From: Calditerricola satsumensis
GTDB lineage: Bacteria; Bacillota; Bacilli; Calditerricolales; Calditerricolaceae
Length of the DNA: 64,000 nucleotides
Direction: 5' to 3'
Assembly: GCF_014646935.1 (NCBI RefSeq)
Contig: NZ_BMOF01000004.1
Location: forward strand, 21,678-85,677
Below, piece after piece: positions 1 to 7,937 of this stretch. Below the pieces are notes generated by a model. It had not been told where the DNA came from and searched no databases. It saw nothing but the letters and a program-made list of their open reading frames with translations. The position numbers and the translations under genes are program-made. Position 1 is the stretch's first letter. Each line of letters starts with the position of its first letter.

Positions 1-48
1 CCCGATTTTCAGGACGTCGTCTTGCACGGCCGTAGGGTTGGCGGTCAC
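1..48 (-). CDS. thiG: Thiazole synthase ThiG, N-terminal fragment (cut by window edge)
   Basis: Only the first 16 codons are inside the window, read leftward from a GTG at 46-48, six bases after the thiS stop. The peptide runs VTANPTAVQDDVLKIG; the LKIG piece matches the beginning of ThiG, which makes the thiazole ring from deoxyxylulose 5-phosphate, dehydroglycine and ThiS thiocarboxylate. The position right after tenI-thiO-thiS is the order known from Bacillus thi operons. The assignment rests mainly on that context; the start codon is uncertain. Confidence 0.6.
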   Translation of the reverse strand, partial: MTANPTAVQDDVLKIG

Positions 49-53
49 GGCGA

Positions 54-257
54 TCAGCCTCCTCCGACAAAGTGAACGAGCTCGAGCACGTCCCCTTCGC
101 GGACCGGCACGTCGGCGTACGTGTCGCGGTCCAGCACGTGCCGGTTTTGCTCAACGATGACGAGTTTGCCGTCCAGGCCGAAGTGGCGAAGAAGATCGGC
201 CACCGTCTTTACGTGATCCGGCACGTCGTGCACCTCGCCGTTGATCGTGAGCCTCAC
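54..257 (-). CDS. thiS: Sulfur carrier protein ThiS
   Basis: A 67-residue ubiquitin-like protein ending in Gly-Gly-Gly. The C-terminal glycine is adenylated and converted to a thiocarboxylate that donates sulfur to the thiazole of thiamine. The length, the LVIVEQN stretch near the middle and the VHFVGGG terminus fit the family. The start overlaps the thiO stop by 4 bases (ATGA), so translation is probably coupled. It lies in a leftward tenI-thiO-thiS-thiG operon. Confidence 0.9.
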   Translation of the reverse strand: MRLTINGEVHDVPDHVKTVADLLRHFGLDGKLVIVEQNRHVLDRDTYADVPVREGDVLELVHFVGGG

Positions 258-1423
258 CGCGCTTCACCTCCCTGGGACGCCGCAGATATGCCGTTTGCCG
301 CCTCCAGCAAGCGGTCTGGCGAGAAAGGCGCGAGCAGGTCGGGCGTCTGCCCCGTGCGGATGAGCTGGGCGATCAGCTCGCCGGTGATGGGGGCCAGCAG
401 GATGCCGTTGCGGAAGTGGCCCGTCGCCACGACCAGTCCGGGGTGGCCCGCTACCGTGCCCAAGAAGGGCAAGCCGTCGGCGGAATGGGGCCGCACGCTG
501 GCCCACGCCCGTTCGAAGGTCGCCTCGGCCAGGGCCGGCACGAGGGTTTTCGCCGCCGCCGCCAGCTGGGTCACGGCCGCCAGCGTCACCCGGCGGTCGA
601 AGCCGGCGCGCGCCTCCGTCGCCCCGATGACGACGCGGCCGCCTTGCTTCGGCACGAGGTAGCACCCGTGGGCAAACAGCGTCTTGCGGAAGGGGACGGC
701 CTGCAGGACGACGGAGAGGGACTCCCCCTTCACTGGGCCGACGGGAAGGCGAAGCCCGAGCCGCCGCCCGAGAACGCCGCTCCACGCCCCGGCGGCCAAG
801 ACGGTCCACTCGGCGCGATAGGTTTCGCCTTCCGTCTCCACGCCGACGACGCGCGTGCCGTGCCGCAGGAAGCGCTCCACCGCGCAGTGTTCGATGATGC
901 GCGCGCCGAGCCGCACGGCCGCTTCGGCGAAGGCGCGCGTCAGCTTGGCCGCGTTCACCTGGTGGTCGCCGGGGATGGCCAGGGCGCCGACGACGGCGTC
1001 GGACACGGCCGGCTCTCTTTCCCGCAGGGCGAAGCCGTCCAGCCACTCGGCCGGCTCCCCGAGGGCCCGCTGCCATTCGGCGCGCGCCAAGAGGGCCTGC
1101 TGCTCCTCGTCGTTCTGGGCCAGGCGCAAGAGCCCGGCGCGGTTCAGCTCGATGTCGATGCCCGTTAAGGCGTAGAGCGCCTCGGCGAGGCGGGGGAACC
1201 GGGCGCGGCTTTCCAGGCACAAGGAGACGAAGGGGCCGGGGTGGGTCGTTTCCACCTGCGCCCCGAGCATTCCCGCCGCCGCGCTGGAGGCGTGGGCGCC
1301 GACGGTGTCGCGCTCCACGATGGCCACGCGCGCACCATCCTTGGCCAGGTAGTAGGCGATGGCGCAGCCGATCACTCCGCCGCCGACGATGACAACGTCG
1401 GCAGACGGCTGCGTGAGGGGCAT
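254..1423 (-). CDS. thiO: Glycine oxidase ThiO
   Basis: A 389-residue FAD-dependent oxidase of the DAO family that turns glycine into the dehydroglycine used by ThiG for thiazole assembly. An FAD-binding Rossmann motif, VVIVGGGVIGCAIAYYLA, lies at residues about 9-27. The GMLGAQVE stretch and the C-terminal GHFRNGILLAPITGELI segment are typical of ThiO/DAO enzymes. A GGAGG ribosome binding site stands 7 bases before the ATG. The gene sits between tenI and thiS, and oxygen-dependent ThiO rather than ThiH suggests aerobic growth. Confidence 0.9.
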   Translation of the reverse strand: MPLTQPSADVVIVGGGVIGCAIAYYLAKDGARVAIVERDTVGAHASSAAAGMLGAQVETTHPGPFVSLCLESRARFPRLAEALYALTGIDIELNRAGLLRLAQNDEEQQALLARAEWQRALGEPAEWLDGFALREREPAVSDAVVGALAIPGDHQVNAAKLTRAFAEAAVRLGARIIEHCAVERFLRHGTRVVGVETEGETYRAEWTVLAAGAWSGVLGRRLGLRLPVGPVKGESLSVVLQAVPFRKTLFAHGCYLVPKQGGRVVIGATEARAGFDRRVTLAAVTQLAAAAKTLVPALAEATFERAWASVRPHSADGLPFLGTVAGHPGLVVATGHFRNGILLAPITGELIAQLIRTGQTPDLLAPFSPDRLLEAANGISAASQGGEAR

Positions 1424-1442
1424 GTCGGTACCTCCTTTCCTC

Positions 1443-2111
1443 CTAGGGGGTTCGCTGCGGGGCGTTGCTTGTGCGGGGGGGCCATGCCACGCGCGGCCGC
1501 ACGGGGAAGGCGGCCATGGCCTCGCGAAAGGCGTCCACCACCTCCGCTGGACGGTCGGCCGACCAAACGGCGGACATCACGGCGACGCCGGCGCAGCCGG
1601 TCTCGAGCACCGCTCCCACGTTTTCCGGGGTGATGCCGCCAATGGCGATCACGGGGATGGCAACGCGTCTCACCACGTCACGCAGGGCCTCCAGGCCGCG
1701 GGGCGGCAGGCCGGGTTTGGAGCCGGTGGCAAAGACGTGGCCGAAAATGACGTAGTCGGCCCCCTGCGCCTCCGCCGCTGCGGCCTCCTCGGCGCTGTGC
1801 ACCGAAACGCCCACCACCTGTCCCGGACGCAGTGCCCGCCGCGCCGCAACCGGCGGCAGCCCCCTTGCCGGCAGGTGGACGCCGAACGCGCCAAGGGCGG
1901 CGGCCACGTCGGCGCGATCGTTGATGAGGAGACGTGTCGGACCGCCCAGCGCGTCGGCCAGGCGGCAGGCCCAGTCCCATTGCTCGCCGGCCGGGCGATG
2001 CTTTTCCCGCAGATGCACGCAATCCACGCCGTGCCGAAATCTCGCCACGTGCGCGCACACCTCGTCGAGCGGCGTTTTGCCGTCGGTGATCACGTGCAAG
2101 ACGTGGGCCAT
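1443..2111 (-). CDS. tenI: Thiazole tautomerase TenI (ThiE-like fold)
   Basis: A 222-residue TIM-barrel protein of the ThiE/TenI family. TenI catalyses aromatisation of the thiazole tautomer made by ThiG. It resembles TenI more than ThiE: LHVITDGK at the N-terminus, HLREK at residues 33-37, and FGHVFATGSKPGL with a histidine near residue 125, as in Bacillus TenI. The phosphate-binding AIGGITPENV loop is present. I placed the start at the ATG at 2109-2111 because the longer reading frame upstream crosses a terminator hairpin. It is the first gene of the thi operon seen here; ThiE is the alternative. Confidence 0.8.
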   Translation of the reverse strand: MAHVLHVITDGKTPLDEVCAHVARFRHGVDCVHLREKHRPAGEQWDWACRLADALGGPTRLLINDRADVAAALGAFGVHLPARGLPPVAARRALRPGQVVGVSVHSAEEAAAAEAQGADYVIFGHVFATGSKPGLPPRGLEALRDVVRRVAIPVIAIGGITPENVGAVLETGCAGVAVMSAVWSADRPAEVVDAFREAMAAFPVRPRVAWPPRTSNAPQRTP

Positions 2112-2136
2112 GGCCGATCCCCTCCCAGCGGACACG

Positions 2137-2163
2137 AAAAAACGGCATCCGCTGCGGACGCCG
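2137..2163 (-). terminator. Intrinsic terminator inside the tenI leader
   Basis: On the minus strand an 8-bp stem (CGGCGTCC / GGATGCCG, one G-T pair) with a short GCAGC loop is followed by six T. It ends about 26 bases before the tenI ATG and lies downstream of a good promoter, so it looks like an attenuator for the thi operon rather than the end of the preceding gene. Confidence 0.6.
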
Positions 2164-2280
2164 TGCTGTTCCCGTTTGTCCCCCGATTCCGTTCTGCGGG
2201 GTGCGGGCGCATGATGCGTTTCGCGCGCCATCCGCGCGAACCCCAGTGGCGTGAACCTTCCGCGTATTCCTCTACTTTGA

Positions 2281-2309
2281 AGTGTACCAGTTGGCCCAAG
2301 ATTCGTCAA
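2281..2309 (-). promoter_or_regulatory. Sigma-A promoter of the tenI-thiO-thiS-thiG operon
   Basis: Minus strand TTGACG (2304-2309), 17-base spacer, TACACT (2281-2286). Transcription would start near 2274, giving a leader of about 160 bases that contains the terminator at 2137-2163. I searched the leader for the CTGAGA and CCTGATC-type elements of a TPP riboswitch and did not find them. Confidence 0.65.
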
Positions 2310-2399
2310 CGCAGGGAGCGCTTCAAGAGGCGGCCGCAGCCAGGACGCGCGGGCCAGACCCCACATGAGGCGCCACGACCGGGAGCGCCTTGCGGTCCG

Positions 2400-3227
2400 T
2401 TACGCGCTGTGCTGCGCGTGGCCGATGGTGTGCAGCGTCACTTCCGGGCGGGAGCGCAACCGAATGTTGAGGGCGGTCTGGCCAAGCCCCTCGCTGATGT
2501 AGAAGGCCTTTTCTCCCCACACGTGCAGGCCGCGGATGATGTTGCGCCGCGGCAGCGCCCCCATTTTGACGAGGTGGAACGGTTTCGGCCAATGGATCTG
2601 TCCGCCGTGGAAGTGGCCGGACAGCAGGTAGTCGCACGGGTAACCGTCCATGTGCAGCACCAGGTTGGGGTCGTGCGTCAGCACCAGGCAGACGCTGCTT
2701 TCGTCGACGCCCTTGTACGCCCGAGCGAGGTCGCTGCGCCGTGTGCTGAAGTCGTCCACCCCGATGATGGTGAGCGTCTGCCCGTCGATGGAGAGGGTGC
2801 GCGACGCATTTTGCAGCACGTGCACGCCGCGACGCGTCATCTCCCGTTTCAGGTAGGCCAGCGCTTCGGGTTCGAGCACATAGTCGTGGTTCCCGAACAC
2901 AGCGTAGATGCCGTACGGGGGGTTAAGGCGCTGCAAGATTTCCACATAGGTCAGGAACTTTTCGATGTTCTGCGCCTGGTCGAGATAGTCGCCCGTGAGC
3001 GCGATCAGGTCAATGCGCTCGTTTTTCAGCTGGTTATACAGATCCTCGGGAGAAATTGAGATGTTTTCCATGTGCAAATCCGAAAGGTGCAAGATGGTTA
3101 GCCGCTGGGGACACGGAACGCGCCGATTCAAGGGAAGGTGAATGCGTTTTAGCGTGAACCGGTACGTGTTGCGGTGGCCGTACAGCACGAGGGCGAGCAA
3201 ACCCACGAGGAGCAGCAAGAACCACAC
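2400..3227 (-). CDS. Membrane-anchored metallophosphoesterase (YkuE-like)
   Basis: A 275-residue calcineurin-like phosphoesterase with one N-terminal membrane segment (residues about 1-17). All family metal-binding blocks are visible: HLSDLHM, GDYLD, GNHDY, THDPN and SGHFHGGQ. B. subtilis YkuE, a cell-wall-associated member, is the closest type I recognise; the substrate is not predictable. I chose the GTG at 3225-3227, which has GGAGGG 7 bases upstream; an in-frame ATG 30 bases earlier has no ribosome binding site. It is transcribed divergently from acsA. Confidence 0.8.
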   Translation of the reverse strand: MWFLLLLVGLLALVLYGHRNTYRFTLKRIHLPLNRRVPCPQRLTILHLSDLHMENISISPEDLYNQLKNERIDLIALTGDYLDQAQNIEKFLTYVEILQRLNPPYGIYAVFGNHDYVLEPEALAYLKREMTRRGVHVLQNASRTLSIDGQTLTIIGVDDFSTRRSDLARAYKGVDESSVCLVLTHDPNLVLHMDGYPCDYLLSGHFHGGQIHWPKPFHLVKMGALPRRNIIRGLHVWGEKAFYISEGLGQTALNIRLRSRPEVTLHTIGHAQHSA

Positions 3228-3356
3228 GGCGCATCCCTCCTTCACGGAAAGGATCATGACAACATTTTACATATCTAGGATTTGCGATTCCAGTCAAAAA
3301 ATCATGCAATCCTGTCAAGGGGAATCCAGAAAAGGATGCGCAAAAGTGTTTGATCG

Positions 3357-3384
3357 TTGACGCCATTTTTATTATTCTTAAGAT
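3357..3384 (+). promoter_or_regulatory. Probable sigma-A promoter of acsA
   Basis: TTGACG (3357-3362), 16-base AT-rich spacer, TAAGAT (3379-3384), 44 bases before the acsA start. A divergent promoter for the phosphoesterase may be TTGACT ... TATGTA on the minus strand between 3260 and 3300. Confidence 0.6.
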
Positions 3385-3428
3385 AAGAGGTTGCGATCAT
3401 TTCATACTACGGGAGGGTGAGCCGCACG

Positions 3429-5162
3429 ATGAAACACGACGAGCGCATCGCGCCGGTTCCGGGCGACTACAACCTGAAGGACTACGAAGAGGCCTATCGC
3501 ACCTTTTCGTGGGAAGAGGCGGAAAAGGTCTTCTCCTGGTCGGAGACGGGCAAGGTGAACATGGCCTATGAATGCATCGACCGCCATTGCGAGGGGCCGC
3601 GCAAGAATAAGGTAGCCCTCTACTACAGCGATCCCAGCGGCCGTGACGAGAAGTACACCTTCTATGAATTGAAACGGCTGTCGAACAAGTTTGGCAACGT
3701 GTTGCGCAAGTTCGGCGTGAAAAAGGGCGATCGCGTCTTTGTCTTTCTCCCCCGTTCGCCGGAGCTTTATGTAAGCGTTTTAGGAACGATCAAAATTGGC
3801 GCCATCGTCGGCCCGTTGTTTGAAGCGTTTATGGAAGGAGCAGTGCGCGACCGCCTCGCCGACAGCGAAGCCGTGGCCCTCGTGACCAACCCGCAGCTTT
3901 TGCCGCGCGTGCCGATCAAGGAGCTGCCGGCACTGAAGCATATCATCCTGGTTGGTGCGGGGGATGCCCTCCCCCAAGGCGACGGCGTCGGCTTTTACGA
4001 CTACCACAAGGAGATGGCCGCGGCGTCGGAGGAACTGGAAATCGAGTGGGTTGACCGCGAAGACGGGCTGATCCTCCACTACACCTCGGGTTCCACGGGC
4101 AAGCCCAAGGGCGTGCTGCACGTCCACAACGCGATGATCCAGCACTACTGGACGGCCAAGTGGGTGCTCGACCTCAAGGACGACGACATCTACTGGTGCA
4201 CGGCCGATCCGGGCTGGGTGACGGGCACCTCCTACGGCATTTTCGGTCCGTGGCTGAACGGGGCGACGTGCGTCGTCCGCGGCGGCCGCTTCAACCCTGA
4301 CGACTGGTACGCCACAATTGAAAAATATGGGGTGACCGTGTGGTACAGCGCCCCGACGGCCTTCCGCATGCTGATGGCCGCCGGCGACGACGTGGTGAAA
4401 AAGTACAACCTGTCCACCCTGCGCCACATCCTGAGCGTCGGCGAACCGCTCAATCCGGAAGTGGTCCGCTGGGGGCTGAAGGTGTTCGGCAAGCGCATCC
4501 ACGACACGTGGTGGATGACGGAAACCGGCGCCATGCTGATCGTCAACTTCCCGTGCATGGACATCAAGCCCGGATCGATGGGCAAGCCGTTCCCGGGGAT
4601 CCAGGCGGCGATCATCGACGACAACGGCAACGAGCTTCCGCCCTACCGCATGGGGCATCTGGCCATCCGCGTCGGCTGGCCGTCGATGATGCGCAAGATC
4701 TGGAACAACGACGCCAAGTACCGCGAGTATTTCCGCATCCCCGGCTGGTACGTCTCCGGCGACTCGGCATACCGCGACGAGGACGGCTACTTCTGGTTCC
4801 AGGGCCGCGTCGACGACGTGATCAACACCTCCGGCGAGCGCGTCGGGCCCTTTGAGGTGGAAAGCTGCCTTGTCGAGCATCCGGCCGTGGCCGAGGCGGG
4901 CGTCATCGGCAAGCCGGATCCCGTGCGCGGCGAGATCATCAAAGCCTTCGTGGCGCTGCGGGCGGGGTACGAGCCGTCGGAGGAGCTGAAGCAGGACATC
5001 ATCCGCTTCGTGAAGGAGCGTCTGGCTGCCCATGCCGCTCCGCGCGAGATCGAGTTCCGCGACAAGCTGCCGAAGACGCGCAGCGGGAAGATCATGCGCC
5101 GCGTGCTGAAAGCGTGGGAGCTGGGATTGCCCACTGGCGACCTGTCGACGATGGAAGATTGA
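3429..5162 (+). CDS. acsA: Acetyl-CoA synthetase (AMP-forming)
   Basis: A 577-residue acyl-adenylate-forming enzyme that activates acetate to acetyl-CoA with ATP. The P-loop-like YTSGSTGKPKG motif, the ADPGWVTGTSYG and WYSAPTAFRML blocks, and the C-terminal KTRSGKIMRR with the catalytic lysine are all present. The length matches Bacillus AcsA (about 570 residues). The start is the ATG at 3429, with an extended GGGAGGGTGA site 8 bases before it; a GTG at 3417 lies inside that site. No acuABC genes flank it here. Acetate could be a minority substrate, since propionate-using relatives look similar. Confidence 0.9.
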   Translation: MKHDERIAPVPGDYNLKDYEEAYRTFSWEEAEKVFSWSETGKVNMAYECIDRHCEGPRKNKVALYYSDPSGRDEKYTFYELKRLSNKFGNVLRKFGVKKGDRVFVFLPRSPELYVSVLGTIKIGAIVGPLFEAFMEGAVRDRLADSEAVALVTNPQLLPRVPIKELPALKHIILVGAGDALPQGDGVGFYDYHKEMAAASEELEIEWVDREDGLILHYTSGSTGKPKGVLHVHNAMIQHYWTAKWVLDLKDDDIYWCTADPGWVTGTSYGIFGPWLNGATCVVRGGRFNPDDWYATIEKYGVTVWYSAPTAFRMLMAAGDDVVKKYNLSTLRHILSVGEPLNPEVVRWGLKVFGKRIHDTWWMTETGAMLIVNFPCMDIKPGSMGKPFPGIQAAIIDDNGNELPPYRMGHLAIRVGWPSMMRKIWNNDAKYREYFRIPGWYVSGDSAYRDEDGYFWFQGRVDDVINTSGERVGPFEVESCLVEHPAVAEAGVIGKPDPVRGEIIKAFVALRAGYEPSEELKQDIIRFVKERLAAHAAPREIEFRDKLPKTRSGKIMRRVLKAWELGLPTGDLSTMED

Positions 5163-5175
5163 GCGGGTTTAGAGG

Positions 5176-5551
<376 letters not shown>

Positions 5552-5583
5552 TGGCTCGCCATGTGGAAAGATGCGCGAAACGA

Positions 5584-5610
5584 GCCCTTGGATGTCCAAG
5601 GGCTTTTTTT
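5584..5610 (+). terminator. Terminator of the ferredoxin gene
   Basis: GCCCTTGG / CCAAGGGC stem with a 4-base loop followed by seven T. It separates fer from the convergent ger operon. Confidence 0.9.
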
Positions 5611-5656
5611 GTTTGTATTGCACGCGGCGCATGCGGTCGAAAATCCGCGCGGCGCA

Positions 5657-6787
5657 TCAGTCGTAGAGTCCCACCTGGGTGATGCGGAACGAAACGTCAA
5701 CGGAAATGGGGAGCTTCCGGTAGATCCGGTACCATTCTTTTTCCGTCCCGTTCCACAGCTTGTGGGCGCGGGCATAGGTGCCGAGGCCGATCGGATCGGT
5801 GCCCAGCTGCTGCAATTTCCGCAGAACCGCTTCAGCCTTTTCTTTGTAGCGATGGGCCACCGCGCGTTCAATGGCCCGTTTGACGGCGGGGTTGGACAGG
5901 GACCCGATGCGCTGGCCGGCGTATTCCACCAGATGTGCGGTGATGGCCAGGGAGATGTGAAACCGCAGCCGCGGGCCGGAGGGTTCGGCCCGAATGCGCC
6001 GCTCGTTTTGCACAAAGATGAACACGAGGGTTCCCGTCTTGTCGCGCAGGCGGATGCGCATGCTGCTGTCGGCGCCGGAGGCCGAACCCTTGAGAAGAAG
6101 CAGCACACCGCTTTCCTCGAGGTCCAGGCGACCCACCATCCGCGAGCCGCGGAACAGCGCGGCACCCGCCACGGCCACGTTTTCCCGTTCGGGCCGCAGC
6201 AAGGGCAACACCGGGTCTTGCCCGAAGGTGTAGTAGGCGCGCAGGAAGTGGTGCAGCCGTCCGGTGGGGATGGTGTGCCGGCGCATGTTCGTTTCGAGGA
6301 GGTTGTACAGGTAGAACCCGGAACGCTCCTTTTCCGGATACCGCCGGGAAAGCAGGGTCTCTGTGCTTCCGTCCACCACGGCGAGAAACAGACGGGCGTT
6401 GATGTCGGGATCACGGTAGAGGGTGTCGATGAAGGGTTTGAGGCCGGAGCGGGCCAGGGCATCGCTGAACAGGGCCACCCGGATCTGGCCGCTGGCCACG
6501 CGGCGCCCGCTTTTCGTCTCCAGACGGATGCGGGCATCCTTGCTGGACAGGGCATCGACGGCGATGATCTCTTCCTTCTCCTCCGCCTCGCGCGCCACCT
6601 GCGGAAAGGTCGAGATGACGCGCAGCGTGCCTTTCTCTCCCTTGTCGAAGCCGACGGCCAGCGCAAGATCCTGACGCTCAATGACGCGCTGGTCGCGCAC
6701 CGTACCGGTGAGGGTCCCGCCGAAGAGAATCACGCCGAGGGCAAGCACGAGACCCCTACCCAGCAGCAGGCGATCCGCCTTTGGCAT
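5657..6787 (-). CDS. Spore germination protein GerC family (Ger(x)C), lipobox cysteine absent
   Basis: A 376-residue protein of the Ger(x)C family, the C subunit of nutrient germinant receptors of the spore inner membrane. Family features include RDQRVIERQDLALAVGFD after the signal segment and the IDTLYRDPDINARLFLAVVDG block. The N-terminal hydrophobic segment (residues about 8-28) ends in LTGT where the family normally has L-T-G-C; the codon is ACG (Thr29), so the usual lipid-modified cysteine is missing. The start overlaps the gerB gene by 32 bases, so the two are co-translated. Third gene of a leftward gerA-gerB-gerC operon. Confidence 0.85.
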   Translation of the reverse strand: MPKADRLLLGRGLVLALGVILFGGTLTGTVRDQRVIERQDLALAVGFDKGEKGTLRVISTFPQVAREAEEKEEIIAVDALSSKDARIRLETKSGRRVASGQIRVALFSDALARSGLKPFIDTLYRDPDINARLFLAVVDGSTETLLSRRYPEKERSGFYLYNLLETNMRRHTIPTGRLHHFLRAYYTFGQDPVLPLLRPERENVAVAGAALFRGSRMVGRLDLEESGVLLLLKGSASGADSSMRIRLRDKTGTLVFIFVQNERRIRAEPSGPRLRFHISLAITAHLVEYAGQRIGSLSNPAVKRAIERAVAHRYKEKAEAVLRKLQQLGTDPIGLGTYARAHKLWNGTEKEWYRIYRKLPISVDVSFRITQVGLYD

Positions 6788-7871
6788 AGCCGGTCCCCCG
6801 TTTGCGCACGAAATGGCCTATACCGTAAAGGAGCAGCGTGACGACCACGAGCGCCAGCCCCGCCTTGCCGCTCCAGCCCGACAGGCGTTCAATGGCCAGA
6901 TAGGATTCCGGCAAGGCGGCATAGAGGGCGAGGGCAGCCACAAAGGCAAGGACATGGCGATGCGGTTGGATGCGCGGCCAGCGGTTTAGGATTTCGGCCG
7001 CCATCCACAGGTACGCGCCCACGGTGGCAACGATCTGAAACAGCCAAAGGGAAAGCATAAACATCTCAAAGCGCTCCATGACCGGCAGGGCCACGACGCG
7101 AAACAGATCCAGCAGGGGATACAAAACATGGCGGATCTGTTCCTTGCCGAAATAGACGATGGTAATCAGGACGACATAGGCGTAAACCAGCGTGGTGATG
7201 CCATGCCCCCACAGGGCGGCCCGGAACGCGCGCCTTCGGTCGTCGAGGTAGGGAAAGAGAAAGAGGAACATCTCAAAGCCCGAGAATTCAAACCCGCTGT
7301 TGGCCGCCTGGCGCAGCAGGGTGGCCGGAGGCGTGTCCAAGACGGGAAGCAGGTTGAGCCAATCGGCCTCGCGCAAGGGGTAGTACCCCAGCGCGACCAT
7401 CCAAATGGTGATGAGGAAGGTAAACAGCCCGAGCTTGGCCAAAACGTGAATCCCACCGGAAAGGGCGTACCAGGCGGGCAGAAACAGCAGCAGGCTGAGG
7501 ATGTAGCGGTGGATGGTTGGAAAGGTGAGGATGGCCAAGATGTCGACGAAGGCGGCCGTTACCGCCGCGGCCTGCAGGGTGCAATAGGCGAAAAAGGCGA
7601 CGCGGAACGGGGCGTTGAGCGGTGCCGACAGCAGCGTGTCGCCGAGGTCGAGCCAATTGCCTCGCGCATGGCGCGCAAGGAGCGCGTAGGCGGCACCGAG
7701 CAAGAGCGCGACGGCCAGCCCGCCGAGAAGCGGGACGAGCCAGGCGTCGGAACCGGTGGCGGTGATGTGCTCGCGGGCCATGCGAAAGATGCCCACCCCC
7801 ACCTGGGTGGTGTTGATCAGAAAGAGCACGTCGGCGGCGCTGAGGACCGGACGGTTGGGGGCATGAGCCAT
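6756..7871 (-). CDS. Spore germination protein GerB family (endospore APC permease)
   Basis: A 371-residue polytopic membrane protein with about ten hydrophobic segments, of the GerB branch of the APC superfamily. It begins with LSAADVLFLINTTQVGVGIF, the usual opening of the family, and is the likely germinant-sensing subunit. I selected the ATG at 7871, preceded by GGAGG, instead of a start 60 bases upstream that lacks a site. It lies between gerA and gerC, in the standard A-B-C order. Confidence 0.88.
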   Translation of the reverse strand: MAHAPNRPVLSAADVLFLINTTQVGVGIFRMAREHITATGSDAWLVPLLGGLAVALLLGAAYALLARHARGNWLDLGDTLLSAPLNAPFRVAFFAYCTLQAAAVTAAFVDILAILTFPTIHRYILSLLLFLPAWYALSGGIHVLAKLGLFTFLITIWMVALGYYPLREADWLNLLPVLDTPPATLLRQAANSGFEFSGFEMFLFLFPYLDDRRRAFRAALWGHGITTLVYAYVVLITIVYFGKEQIRHVLYPLLDLFRVVALPVMERFEMFMLSLWLFQIVATVGAYLWMAAEILNRWPRIQPHRHVLAFVAALALYAALPESYLAIERLSGWSGKAGLALVVVTLLLYGIGHFVRKRGTGYAKGGSPAAG

Positions 7872-7937
7872 CAAGGGTTCCTCCCTTCGGGGACCGCCAT
7901 CGGGCGGCGGTCGATTCCGGCAGCGGGACACGCGGCG

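Noticed and set aside
2111..2280. T-box or TPP riboswitch in the tenI leader
   Set aside because: Neither the TGGNACCGCG T-box sequence nor TPP boxes could be found; only promoter and terminator are supported.
1359..3059. Long plus-strand reading frame of 566 codons
   Set aside because: It is antisense to tenI and the phosphoesterase, crosses their intergenic region, and its composition shows only the codon bias of high-GC shadows.
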